Assembly: GCF_003573695.1 (NCBI RefSeq)
Contig: NC_039358.1
Location: 160,384,920 to 160,448,919, forward strand
DNA length: 64,000 nt
Reading direction: 5' to 3'
Origin: Papaver somniferum
Lineage: Eukaryota > Streptophyta > Magnoliopsida > Ranunculales > Papaveraceae
Part shown: positions 23,965 to 35,319 of the stretch, piece by piece
Layout: each line of letters begins with the position of its first letter
How positions within the stretch are numbered: position 1 is the first letter of the stretch
The notes under the pieces: generated by a model
Databases searched by the model: none
Seen by the model: only the letters and a program-made list of their open reading frames with translations
Told to the model about the DNA's origin: nothing
Program-made: the position numbers and the translations under genes

Positions 23965-25623
23965 TGATTGAATTTTATATAGTGATAAGAAGGTTTTCGT
24001 TCACTCAGCCTTGTCGGATTGATTTTAAGTTTTAATAAAAGAAAATAATAAAAATAAGAAAATATATATATACAAAATAAAGTCACAGGATGAAGAGGGA
24101 CCGGAACTCGGGATTCCACCGCTTTTCATGTTCATGGGATTCATAAATTTATCCTAGACATTTATAGCTCAAAACAAAAGAAACAATGACTCTATTCTTT
24201 GCCAAAGTAGATTTCGTAAAACATCAATTGTAAATTACAAGCATAGTGCATCTAAATCACCTAAGACTAAGCATACACTATCTAACAAGATAACAATTGA
24301 TTAATAGAAATCATAAATCATTTAAAATCGGTGCAAAAAGTAAATAAGGAATTAATTAAATTACCCCAAGGATGAAATCCATCTTCTCCGTTGTCCCAGT
24401 GATGGGTTTTAGCTCATTAGGTTGGAAACACACTCAAAATATGGATTCATAGCTCAAAAAGGTGTTACAAAGGTGAAAAGGATAAAAAGCAACGAGTTTG
24501 TAACGCCGACAGACTGTTACAGACTTACTGTCACAAATGTTACAAAGAACTATTGCTTCTTGGGGTCGCAGAAGAACTATCGTTTAAAGATACAAAATGT
24601 GACGGTTAAGAACGACAGCCCTAGTTGGTTTAAAGTTCTTCGTTCTCTTCCTTCAATGGAAGCAGCAGAGACAAGCTCTACAACTTTAATTTCTCACCCT
24701 TTTTCGTCCCCTAACTCTTCATCCCTTCTTCTATTGCTCCTCAACAGTTTATATAGCCTCACAACACCGAAATATCCCGTCATAACTCCATAGAATTCTC
24801 CATTTACTCGGCAGTAAAGAATATCTCCTTGGGAATATTTTCTTCCCTTTCTTCTCTTCTCACGATGTCAAACAGTGCTGAAACTTCCTTACTTAACTCC
24901 TTCACGTCTCTGCAGCGACCAAGCACTTTCCAAACATGAGAAACACACGAATTAGAGTCCCAGCAGCACACGAAATTCATAGCAAATCCCGTGAAAAACT
25001 CTCCCACGAACGTGTTGCTCTGTTTGTTTCAATCCCACGATGCAGCCAACTCTAACCGAAACCATCGACCATACCATCCCTGTTTGGTCCAAACAGGCCC
25101 AAAGAAACCAAATCCAGTGCTCGAGTCTCATTCCAACGTGACCAAAATCTTAACAGAGTTTCCGCAGGAAGAAAACCCGGGAATATGTTCAACCCTTATA
25201 TCCACCGTTCTATCCAACTCTGGTATAAACGACGATCATTACTATCTCTATTCGATCAAAATAGACAAACCCAATGAGTTTCAGCCCTTGAATCTCCCTA
25301 GAACACGATCAAAACTTCAACCCTAACTCTGCTTGCGTCTGCACTATCTCCCGCCAAATTTGAAATGAAGAAGAAGATGTGCCCTGATACAAAACACGGG
25401 CGCCTTTAACAACATGGGGTGCCTGGGGTGCCCTTATCCAAAATGAGGGTGCCTTTAATACTTTTCTCCGGGGGTCCAAATAGCACTTTTTGAGCAACTT
25501 TTTCCACACAAATGTATTTCTCCAAAAATGCATACAAACACATAAAACACCAAAATTAGTACAAAATCGAGTGCCAACAATATATAGTATTGAGAACAAA
25601 TTAGACACAAAATGTGTCTATCA
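23965..25623 (-). repeat. D left LTR (3' LTR on the minus strand)
   Basis: Plus-strand ends are TGATTGAATTTTATATAG and AAATGTGTCTATCA. It matches 29763-31416 throughout. A minus-strand TATA (TATATAAA) is at 24748-24755. The frames 24422-24793 (+) and 24991-25326 (+) are open in the antisense direction only and recur as a shorter frame in the other LTR, so I do not treat them as genes. Confidence 0.9.
24748..24755 (-). promoter_or_regulatory. TATA box of the D left LTR
   Basis: The minus strand reads GGCTATATAAACTG; the same sequence occurs in the right LTR at 30545-30552. Confidence 0.6.
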
Positions 25624-25640
25624 AATACCCCCTAACTTAT
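25624..25640 (-). other. Polypurine tract of element D
   Basis: The minus strand reads AAGTTAGGGGGTATT immediately before the 3' LTR. Confidence 0.65.
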
Positions 25641-27046
25641 TATTTGCTAGTCCTCGAGCAAAACTAATAAAAAATAAAACCGAGTTAATCTCGGGAGGGT
25701 TTACCAGAGGTATGCCCACAAAACCATGACTTCTAATTGGTCACAAGTATCCAAAGAGCTATGAGGACATACATATTCTCAACCTATCTCCAAGTAACTA
25801 GAATGCCAGAGAAATTAAAGGTGCCAGCTCTAAAGATGACTAAAGAAAAGGGGAGATACATCCGCAACACTGCTAGATAAAGAGATATTCGCTACACAGC
25901 TAGATAAACATTGTAAGATGCATCCGCTTTACAACTGAATAAGATTAGGAGAGAGATAAAGATGAGAGGGACATCTGCTACACAGCTGGAATAATTACAT
26001 GTGATGAGTTGAACCAGTGCTAGAAAGATCTTGTGCCAGATTGAAAGCGGACTAACAAAGCAACCAAATGTATCTTTCTTCAACTCTCTCATAGTGCTCA
26101 GTAGAAACAACGTCTTCTTCGGTCTTCAACTGTTGATGATAAACTATCGAACCTCATAGAACCTTGACAATTAACTCTTCTCTTCGATTTCTTGCTTGAC
26201 TTAAAAATTTCTACTTCCCTATGGCCTTATTGAACAAAAAACTAATTATAGAACAAAAAGAACGTGATGATGATTTTTTGTTTTTTGTTTTTTTTTTGAC
26301 ACAAAAATTACAAGACAAAAAATTACATGGCCATGAGAGAAGGACTTTAAAAACTTGGATCTTCGCAACTTGTGATGTCTTGGTATCATGAATTCCAACA
26401 ACTTATATCATTTGCTCTTATAACTTCTTGTAACTAAGTCTTCAACTTTGATTTTTGAATTATTATTTTCTATTGTTGCTTCTAAACCTTAAACGTCTTC
26501 AACTTTCTTCATAGATTTTGATGTCGCTCCGCTTGTTGATGATGATAAGTTTCTACTGAGAGAGAGTCGTAATCCAGTAACTAAGACTACATTGTGAGGT
26601 TGTTTTGTCTTTCTGGCATTTCCTGACCTACTTGCCTTTCCATCATGGATGGTTAGGTCCATCACGGTTACCCTCTAAAAGGAATAAGTTCTCTCCTGAA
26701 TTTCAAGGATCTCAATATCTTTTTCTCTAATGTCTCAATAGGTTGTTATCCTAGCATTCCAATTTCTTTCTTTTCGGTGAGAAACAGTATGTAAACTTAG
26801 CTAACCGGATACTATGTGACGCTAGATGTTTCAAAAATGCGACTAAAAAGTTTCTCCAATACCCCCAAACTTAAATCTAACATTGTCCTCAATGTTCTAA
26901 AGATGAAATTAAAAGCATGAATAAGGAGAAACTGTTACAATTGAAGCAAAAGAGATAGGAAAGATATTACCGTGTCGCATGAATATTGGGTTACCTCCCA
27001 AGAAGTGCTAAGTTTAAATTCTTCAGCCAGACTAAGAAAGGATTAG
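25641..27046 (-). other. D internal 3' region, no gene seen
   Basis: Non-coding between the ORF and the 3' LTR on the minus strand. It contains a second purine stretch at about 26863 (minus AGTTTGGGGGTATTGG), close in form to the true polypurine tract. Short frames (25892-26110) are chance. Confidence 0.5.
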
Positions 27047-28681
27047 TCACCTTATAGAATCATAAAGTAATAGCCGGAATAACTTCAGATCACCAAAACC
27101 AAATAGGGCCATCACAAGTAAAAGGAATCTGCAACATGCCAAGAAAATTAACGGATAAAGCACGCCCTTGTCTATTTTCCTGTTTAAGACAACTACATCT
27201 AGTTGTGGTTCAGGTTCAGGTTCTATAACTGGGTCTAGATAAAATATTTTCATGAACTGTATTTCCTCGTAGCTAAGGTCCGATTCAGGTATTAGAGTCT
27301 GTAAAAACTCAAGTAAAAACTTGGAAGCACATAATAATAACCTAAATAATTGCGGATCCTTTAAGTCAATCAGTTGACCACGATGAAAGTAGTGGTCTTC
27401 CTTAAACAAATGTATCGACCCTAATTTCCTAAAGTAATTAGGTTTAGTCTCAAAACTTAATAATTGACACATCTGAAACTTATACGTTCCCACAATTGGT
27501 TGAAAAATATTTGGTGGGAAAACAAAGTCAATTTGGGTACTATCGCCTGGGTAAACCACATCAACCAGAGGATGGGTTTCTAACAACTGAACTTCTTCCT
27601 GGACATTATTAGGTTCTGGAGATCTAGTATGAAGGTAATATGGCACAATGGTTGAGGAACATATATCAAGTCCCAAGTGAGGGACCTTTCTAAGAGTTAA
27701 AGCACATGGAGAATGATAATCACCCCCAAATTTAGAGTTTTCAGTGTCTCTAGAAAGACTAGTCACAACTTCCCTAATTTCTAGGTCATCAGATTCTTGG
27801 AATGGTCAATTGATTCTTCTAAGTCAGGTTCATCCTCACTCATCTTTATGAGTTCACTTCCTTTGTCTAAAACTATTGTTTCTAAATCGATAGACTCAAA
27901 ATAAACTCGTTCCTCTAAACCTTCGTTGGCTTCGTGAAAAGGAAATACTACATCATCTAAAACGGGGGTATTTCTAGTCAAATCCTCATCCTTTTGAATA
28001 GGTGAATAATTATTAAAATTATTTGGATTTGTACTAGAAACAACACTATCATTATAAATCTCAATCGGAGTAACAAATTCCTGATCACTATGCCTACATA
28101 TTTTATGTTCTTCATCAATACTATCCTCATCATAATCATCACTATAATAACATGAAAATGATCGAACTTCATCTAAACAAGTAGTGTTACCAATTCTAAC
28201 CTCGTCATCTTGATTATGTGAATAAAAACTATCCTTATTTTCAAGGGTGGTATTGGGAACACTATATTGGAAATTAAGACTATCCTGAGCAAGTTTTTCC
28301 ACAGTCCTATTTGCACTCTCAGTAAATTGCTTGAGGGACTCTTCTAGAGAAATCTTAGTTGACTGCTCTACGGACTCTTCTGGGAGAAGAATATTATAAG
28401 TCTCTTTCATAAATAACTTCCATGTTGACTCATTGAAACTCTTGAGAGACTCTTCTAGAGAAATAGAAGGATTATTTTGCTCGTATGACCTGTGAAGGAT
28501 TATTTTGCTCGTATGACCTGTGGGTATGTGGATAGTAATTGGGCTCACAATGGTATGGAACATAACCTTCAAAAGTTTCGCGTTCCCAATCACTATTCAC
28601 ACTATGGTCATAAAAAGGATAATGTCCAAGCTGCTCAGTCGGATACTCATTGTATTGGCTACTATAATACCAGTTTGACAT
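27047..28681 (-). pseudogene. Long internal ORF of element D, broken, function unknown
   Basis: Minus-strand coding from 28681 to 27047 is split into three open pieces: 28681-28472 (starts MSNWYYSSQYNEYPTEQ), 28593-27781 and 27766-27047. The first break is a 28-base tandem duplication at 28466-28521, which shifts the frame; the second is a stop near 27775. The protein is acidic and rich in Ser/Glu, with two repeats of SLEES(L)K(S/Q)F, and shows no zinc knuckle, protease or polymerase motif. I do not recognise a named domain; the place in the element (after the primer site) suggests a gag-position protein of a non-autonomous gypsy-like element. Confidence 0.6.
28466..28521. repeat. 28-bp perfect tandem duplication inside the D ORF
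   Basis: The unit GAAGGATTATTTTGCTCG... occupies 28466-28493 and is repeated at 28494-28521 without change. As 28 is not a multiple of three it breaks the reading frame. Confidence 0.95.
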
Positions 28682-29740
28682 CCTAACTGCAAGGGAATTC
28701 TAAATAAGCACAAAGAAGGTTGACTCGACCACAACAAGCCTATTTTATCTAGCAAACAAAAAGCATGATGGCTCCACTTAGATTGTTTCTAAACCAGCTT
28801 CTATTCTTTCGAAAAGGAATTCGTTACAATCTGAGCAAACCCCTCTGGAATCAATCCGAGTCAAAGTAAGTTGAATAGAGGCGAGGGAAGCTCGGTGGAG
28901 CTTTGATACCTAAGGCCTCACCGGTAATACAAGGCGACGCAGTCACGCATTCAACTCACAGAAACCATCATGAACTTCGAAGTATGCTTAAAAGAGTAAC
29001 CAATATTTTTCGAATGACTTTCCTATTAAGCTCGTTACCCTATCGGTCTCGTTCTAGTCAGTATTTTAAGATTAGGTTCGCGTAGGTTACGTGTTCCTAA
29101 GGCGGGCAAGAAGGAAACGGTGATGAAATCCGAGTCCTTATCTTGATTTGGCCAGGCCTTTCCCTTTACTAGAAAATTAAATCCGATTTCAGGTCCTCAA
29201 CATATATGCATACAAAATCATCAAGTAAACCCGTTGACAGGGGATTCACGGATGTTTAGAATTCTTACCTCCCGTTCCAGACGAGGGATGAACCGTTGAA
29301 GTCGACTCGGGACACGACTCCTATGTCATGTACGAACCCGAGGGGACGAGGCGATATCGTAATCGCCGTCCTTCTCTGCACACAGTTTATATTGAAAACT
29401 ACCCTTCTGTAGGGTTTAAAAAAAAAATAAAGTCCCAAAGTTCAATGTCCGAAAGAAAAGAAAAAATAAATGTCCAAAAATAAAATATTACAAAAATAAA
29501 AACCTTAATTACAGTTTCTAAAAAATAAAAATAAAATAATATACAAAATCTTCTTCTTCACTCCTTTTGGATTCCTCTTTTCTTTCTTTCTTTGGCTTCG
29601 CTTTTGTTTCCAGCACTTTCTCCCTTTTTCTTTAGCTCAGCTCCAAATCTGAAAACAAATAAGAAATACCAAAAGGCGTAAAAAAGAACAAAAATAATAA
29701 AAAAATAAAAATAAAACCTATAACAAATCTATACACAAGT
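28682..29740 (-). other. D leader between primer site and ORF, no gene seen
   Basis: About 1 kb of untranslated leader with an A-rich stretch (29410-29720). No RNA gene recognised. Confidence 0.5.
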
Positions 29741-29758
29741 CCGCGTCGTCGGCGCCAA
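29741..29758 (-). other. Primer-binding site of element D
   Basis: The minus strand reads TTGGCGCCGACGACGCGG after the LTR end and a short spacer. The TGGCGCCG start fits tRNA-Asp sites of Athila/Tat elements; the rest diverges. Confidence 0.6.
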
Positions 29759-29762
29759 AAAT

Positions 29763-31416
29763 TGATCGAATTTTATATAGTGGTAAGAAGGTTGTCGTTC
29801 ACTCAGACTTGTCGGATTGATTTTAAGTTTTAATAAAAGAAAATACTAAAAATAAGAAAAAATATATATATATATATACAAAATAAAGTCACAGGATGAA
29901 GAGGGACCGGGACTCGGGATTCCACTGCTTTTCATGTTCATGAGATTCATAAATTTATCCTAGACATTTATCGCTCAAAACAAAAGAAACAATGACTCTA
30001 TTCTTTGCCAAAGTAGATTTCGTAAAACATCAATTGTAAATTGCAAGCATAGTGTATCTAAAGCACCTAAGACTAAGCATACACTATCTAACAAGATAAC
30101 AATTGATTAATAGAAATCATAAATCATTTAAAATCGTTGCAAAAAGTAAATAAGGAATTAATTAAATTACCCCAAGGATGAAATCCAGCTTCCTTCGTTG
30201 TCCCAGTGATGGGTTTTAGCTCATTAGGTTGGAAACACACTCAAAATATGGATTCATAGCTCAAAAAGGTGTTACAAAGGTGAAAACAGCGAGTTTGCAA
30301 CTCCGACTGACTGTTACAGACTCACTGTCACAACTGTTACAAAGAACTATTGTTTCTTGGGGTCGCAGAAGAACTATCGTTTAAAGATACAAAATGTGAC
30401 GGTTAAGAACGATAGTCCTAGTTGGTTTAAAGTTCTTCGTTCTCTTCCTTCAATGGCAGCAGCAGAGACAAGCTCTGCAACTTTAATTTCTCACCCTTTT
30501 TCGTCCCCTAACTCTCCATCTCTTCTTCTATTGCTCCTCAACAGTTTATATAGCCTCACAACACCGAAATATCCCGTCATAACTCCATATCATTCTCCAT
30601 TTACTCGGTAGTAAAGAATATCTCCTTGGGAATATTTTCTTCCCTTTCTTCTCTTCTCACGCTGTCAAACAGTGTTGAAACTTCCTTACTTAACTCCTTC
30701 ACGTCTCTGCAGCGACCAAGCACTTTCCAAACATGATAAACACACGAATTAGAGTCCTAGCAGCACACGAAATTCATAGCAAATCCCGTGAAAAACTCTC
30801 TCACGAACGTGTTGCTCTGTTTGTTTCAATCCCACGATGCAGCCAACTCTAACCGAAACCATCGACCATACCATCCCTGTTTGGTCCAAACAGGCCCAAA
30901 GAAACCAAATCCAGTGCTCGAGTCTCATTCCAACGTGACCAAAATCTTAACAGAGTTTCCGTAGGAAGAAAACCCCGGAATATGTTCAACCCTTATATCC
31001 ACTGTTCTAGCCAACTCTGGTATAAACGACGATCATTACTATCTCTATTGGATCAAAATAGACAAACCCAATGAGTTTCAGCCCTTGAATCTCCCTAGAA
31101 CACGATCAAAACTTTAACCCTAATTCTGCCAGCGTCTGCACTATCTCCCGCCAAATTTGAAATGAAGAATAAGATGTGCCCTGATCCAAAACACGGGCGC
31201 CTTTAACCGCATGGGGTACTTGGGGCGCCCTTATCCAAAGTGAGGGTGCCTTTAATACTTTTCTTCGGGGTCCAAATGGCACTTTTTGAGCAACTTTTTC
31301 CACAATAATGTATTTCTCCAAAAATGCCTACAAACACATAAAACACTAAAATTAGTACAAAATTGAGTGCCAACAATTAGTATTGAGAACAAATTAGACA
31401 CAAAATGTGTCTATCA
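29763..31416 (-). repeat. D right LTR (5' LTR on the minus strand)
   Basis: Plus-strand ends are TGATCGAATTTTATATAG and AAATGTGTCTATCA, followed by the TSD AAGGG. It is close to the left LTR, with scattered substitutions and a few small gaps. Confidence 0.9.
30545..30552 (-). promoter_or_regulatory. TATA box of the D right LTR
   Basis: TATATAAA on the minus strand, the same context as at 24748. As this is the 5' LTR it would drive D transcription. Confidence 0.6.
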
Positions 31417-31649
31417 AAGGGCCTTGGTTTGTTTAACCTGAATCAGTCTTGTGGACTGAGTCGACTCACCGGTTTTCCCTGACTTGACCTGAGTTAGACC
31501 CTTGACCGATTTGACTCAGTGGACCATTTGACTGTTAGTTGACCGTTAGTGACTGTTAGATTCGTGGACTTGGGCTTAGGGCCAATCTTACTAGTTTGAT
31601 GATTTGGACCACTTATGGTCCGAAATAGTCTTTGGCTTCTTTTGCAAAG

Positions 31650-31658
31650 TTGTAGATA
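31650..31658. other. Left 9-bp TSD of element E (TTGTAGATA)
   Basis: TTGTAGATA recurs at 34106-34114. The B left LTR near 18250 has a single uninterrupted AAGTTGTAGATATTCATAAG. Confidence 0.9.
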
Positions 31659-31784
31659 GGGAAAATTAGGCGCAGACCAAAAAAAAAATATTCTCATTGT
31701 CAGGCCCACAATTAATTTTAGGTACCGTGACACCCATAATTATTTGCGTGACACCCATAATTATAAGAAATTATTAAAAATGTC

Positions 31785-32522
31785 TGCATGACGGATTATG
31801 CATCCGCAAGACGGGTTATGCATCAGGGGTATAATTGGCAGCGCAACTTGGATATAACATATCGAAAAATCCGCGCCTTGGAATTTTACAAATTTTATAT
31901 CGTTGGAAATCTTTTTAAGAGAGCTACGCAACGAGTACAAACAAGAATATCAAATTTTTGTTTTTCACGAAAAATCGGAGGTGACCATCATTTTAGGCAA
32001 AATTTTCGAAAACTTGATACATAACTGTTATGCAGCCACCAAAAAAAGATGCATAACACATTCTGCAGACGCATAATGAATTATGCAACCATTTTCTCCA
32101 CTGCATAACAAATTATGCATTTGGATAACAAAGTTATGCATCTATAACAAGTTATGTAACCATTGTTTTGGTTGATTTTAGTGCGTACATAAAAAAATTG
32201 ATGCATAATGCACTATGCATCCATATTTACGGCTGCATATCAGGTTATGCATCTATTTTCTCGATGCATAAGAGATTGTGCAACAATTTTCTCGATGCAT
32301 AATGCGTTCATATTTGCGGATGCATAACAGGTTATGCATCCATTTTCGCGACTGCATAACATGTTATGTAGATATTATTGTAGGTGCATGACAAGTTATA
32401 CAGCCTTATTTTTAGTTGGTTTCAATACTAAGAAAAAAGTAGCTGCATAACGTGTTATGCAACCATTTTCTGGACTGCATAACAAGTTATGCAAAAAAAA
32501 AAGCTGCAGAACGTGTTATGCA
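31785..32522. repeat. Array of about 17 TGCATAAC-N-GTTATGCA palindromes in element E
   Basis: Units such as TGCATAACAGGTTATGCA, TGCATAACATGTTATGTA and TGCATAACGTGTTATGCA occur about every 25-45 bases, with two outlying early units near 31785 and 31803 and the main block from about 32040. Each can fold on itself with 8-base arms. Spacers often carry the phrase ATTTTCTCGA or ATTTTCGCGAC. Confidence 0.88.
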
Positions 32523-34105
32523 ATCAAAACATATTATTAACTCAAAATCAATGTCTACGGGATAGATGAAGATCCCATCAAACAAATTAATCGTAAAAAT
32601 GATGAAACTTTGGTAATCAACAACAGCTCAATCCTATCGCAGCATCACCTCTGCATTACGATCCATCAACCACCGTCAACAACAACTCCATTAACAACAA
32701 ATCCCGACAAATAAATGAATTAAGTTATACAACGTACACAACCAAATCCTCAACAAATAAAATGAATTGAAGTTAACGTACACAACCAAATCCCATCCAA
32801 ACCCCTTCCCACCTTCCACACAGACATATAAACACAAATAAGTAAATCGAATTGCAACTCCATTGCAATAAGCCTCAATATATGAGTACTCAAAACACAA
32901 CAAAATCATGTCAGATTATTTGAATGGGGAGAACTGAATTGTTTGTCTACCTCGAGGTAATTGCTAGGAATCAACATAACTCAGTTACATATGGATGTTA
33001 GTCATATATGTTCTGATTTCTCCAACTCGAGCAAATATATTAATGGTTCAAACTGATACCAAATGTACTGGTTGAAACATGACATCCCACGACATCTGTT
33101 CACCTCCGAAATAAAAAAAAAATTAACATATGAAAGAAACTGGAAGTGAAGATCTTTTTATTGTTTAAAGTCATTATACGATGTAACTAACACACCTCTT
33201 AAACTCATGGGCAGGAGCATCAATCACAAACCACTAGTTTCAAAATCAACCATGCCGTAAACTACACTAGCATTGGAATCACAACCACAGGGATAGCTAT
33301 GAAGAACCAAAAATTAATTTCAGGATGAAAAATGAAATGGTACCCAGAGTGAATTTTTGTGTCTCCACTGCTTACTGAATAAAGTGTAGGACAATTCTGA
33401 TAGAAATTGGTACACCCTTGATAGTTATAAGCATTTAGTTAACTTTGGAATTACCGAATTTATTTATAAAAGAACAATATCTTTTGGTTGAAACATTTTT
33501 TCGAACAACCAAAATGCAATGTTCTGTTTTTCTAATTTTCTCATAAGTGAAAATGAATAGGTGAAGTTGTTTATGGACCTAGATAGATTTAACTTTTTAA
33601 GACTTCCACGGTGAGATTTTCTCTTTTCTTCCCATCTAGTCCTAAAATTGATGAAACCCATTATAGTAAAAAATACACAAATGTTTTCACAAACATATTC
33701 ACGAATTAGAGAATCCTAATAAATTACTAGGAAAATGGATGTAGAAGACTTCGATAAACACAGATCTAAAACTTGAAAACGAAAATATCGAAATCGAACT
33801 AAACAGAAAAGATAAGGAATGATCAGAATCAAGAGTAGCAGTAGATGAAAACTTACGAATCAGTCGCTCGGTTGAACTTAATCCAAGATTTCTCTCTTCC
33901 TATTCCTCTCTTTCTCTGTTTGTCTCCGTGAACAATAGGGGATAATATCCACTGAAGGAAAAAATAAATCACGATGAAATGTAATTTCATAAAAAATGGG
34001 TTTGGTAATAATAAAAGTGAAATTTATGGCGCGCGCATGTGTTTTTCGGACAGTGGGTTTCATGGTAGGAAAAATTGGAAAAATGGGTCTGGTAGTAGTT
34101 CTCAC
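32523..34105. other. Right two-thirds of element E, no gene recognised
   Basis: Normal-looking AT-rich sequence with short open frames only. It might contain captured host DNA, as MULEs often do, but I could not recognise any exon. Confidence 0.4.
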
Positions 34106-34644
34106 TTGTAGATATTCATAAGACTTATCTAGTGGACCAGAGAAACAACTTAATTGAATTATTAAGCCTTTAGATATACAAAAGATGGATAATGAAAATG
34201 TTTAAAACCATAAATGGGCTTAGAATCATTAGATAGATTTCTATGATTCTTGTGTGAGCCTTTTTGGCTAGATTCTTAGAGTTCTTATGTGACTAACAGT
34301 TGGTCTTTATTAACAACGATCGATTCAAAGGATGAACCAGTGGATCGTGGATCTCGAGGTAGGCGTGGCTTGTCATCAAAAGAGGTGAGAATACATTTAA
34401 CTCTTTTGTAACCGTTGATGTTTCCTTTATAAAAGTTTATGTTTAACAAACTCATGCATTGTTCGTTATGCATTCCATGCATTGTTTAATTTGAATTCCG
34501 ATAGTTCTGTTATTTCTTTTAATCTTTCTATTGTTTGAAAAGGAACGGTAATGTTTGGTTCGTCTTTATGAATTGTTGGGAAATAAGAATTTCCTTATGT
34601 GGTATATAGGATACGCTCCTTCATTTATACTTTCACGCATATTT

Positions 34645-34824
34645 GGGTGTGTAATTGTCACCCAGAATATCTAGGTGTGTAATTGTTACTAATATTACGG
34701 GTGTGTACATTCACCCAAAGACTATCTAGGTGTGTAATTGTCACCAGTATTACAGTGTGTAAATGTCACCACAGAAATAATGGTTGGTGTGTAATTTTCA
34801 CCAATCCGGTGTGTAAATGTCACC
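34645..34824 (+). repeat. GGTGTGTAATTGTCACC array in the B right LTR
   Basis: Counterpart of 18788-18968 with seven units; unit order and variants match, with a few substitutions (for example TGTAATTGTTACT). Copy number has not changed since B inserted. Confidence 0.8.
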
Positions 34825-35319
34825 ACAGAAATAAAGAAGGAGTTAGTTTCATATACATGTTGTTTAATTTAGTGTGTTGGTTGTCTTTTAATATTTGGGA
34901 AAACATGGATTGTTTTCCAAATCATTCCAATGATTACTTAAAAGTTAGATGTTATTTCCATTGGGCACCCCTTTTAGGGATGATGTACTCACTCGTTCCC
35001 ACTTCAGTTTTTCAGTTATCAGAAGAATCGATGCGCATGAAGATATCCGTTTTTGTAGCTTAACGTTTGGGCGAATCGAAGATGTTTGTTTATCGTTTAT
35101 ATTTTGTATTGTTTGTTAATTTGTTAAACAACACATTATTGTATTCTTATCACTTGAAAGATTTTCATTTATGTAATATCAGATTGTTGGGTTAGTTTTG
35201 GGTTAAGTTTTGTAACAGATTTCTAAATTGAATTATTAAGTTTAGGATTTAGATCCTTAGCGCCACTTTGTTTAGTTAATCTCTTGAATAAGTCAGCTGC
35301 TTGCTTTGGGGGCGCTACA

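Larger units (their letters stand above)
23965..31416 (-). mobile_element. Element D: Athila/Tat-like LTR element without pol, inserted in B
   Basis: Two LTRs (23965-25623 and 29763-31416) of about 1.65 kb, a primer-binding site next to the right LTR and a purine tract next to the left LTR set the orientation as minus. AAGGG is duplicated at the ends. The primer site begins TGGCGCCG, as in plant Athila/Tat gypsy elements that use tRNA-Asp, though it diverges after eight bases. The 4.1-kb interior carries one decayed ORF (28681-27047, minus) and no reverse transcriptase, so D is non-autonomous. Confidence 0.88.
31659..34105. mobile_element. Element E: probable non-autonomous Mutator-like DNA transposon
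   Basis: A 2447-base insert in the B right LTR, delimited by comparison with the left LTR and by a perfect 9-bp TSD. Nine-base duplications are the mark of Mutator-like (MULE) elements. The ends are only weakly inverted: left GGGAAAATTAGGCGCAGACC against right (complement) GTGAGAACTACTACCAGACC, so it is of the weak-TIR type. The left third is an array of TGCATAAC/GTTATGCA palindromes (31785-32522). The rest has no ORF I can name; minus frames at 33464-33661 and 33878-34105 are short and unrecognised. No transposase is present. Confidence 0.7.
13722..35319 (+). mobile_element. Element B: Ty3/gypsy-like LTR element without pol, carrying three later insertions
   Basis: Two LTRs (13722-19463 and 22063-35319) with TG...CA ends, a tRNA-Met primer site at 19468 and a polypurine tract before 22063 define a plus-strand element. 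ATGAT is duplicated at its ends. Once the inserted A solo LTR, D and E are subtracted, both LTRs are about 3.35-3.4 kb. The interior is only about 2.6 kb and lacks gag and pol, so B is a non-autonomous, LARD-like element. The phrase TTCGAGGACGAAAAT followed by AAGTGGGGAGAATG just before the right LTR is typical of the pol end of plant gypsy (Tekay/Del-like) elements, which supports the class. It inserted into A(-). Confidence 0.9.
22063..35319 (+). repeat. B right (3') LTR, interrupted by D and E
   Basis: Starts TGTAAGGACCCTCAAAC and ends GGGGGCGCTACA before TSD ATGAT. Removing D with its TSD (7457 bases) and E with its TSD (2456 bases) leaves about 3.34 kb, matching the left LTR. Frames called within it on either strand are chance. 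Confidence 0.88.

Noticed and set aside
24422..25326. Open frames on the plus strand (24422-24793, 24991-25326; partner 30357-30611) that look gene-like
   Set aside because: They lie antisense within the D LTRs and the reading frame is not kept between the two LTR copies, so they are chance frames.
31785..32522. CRISPR-like appearance of the regularly spaced palindromes
   Set aside because: Units and spacers both vary, spacing is irregular, there are no cas genes and the context is plant transposon DNA.
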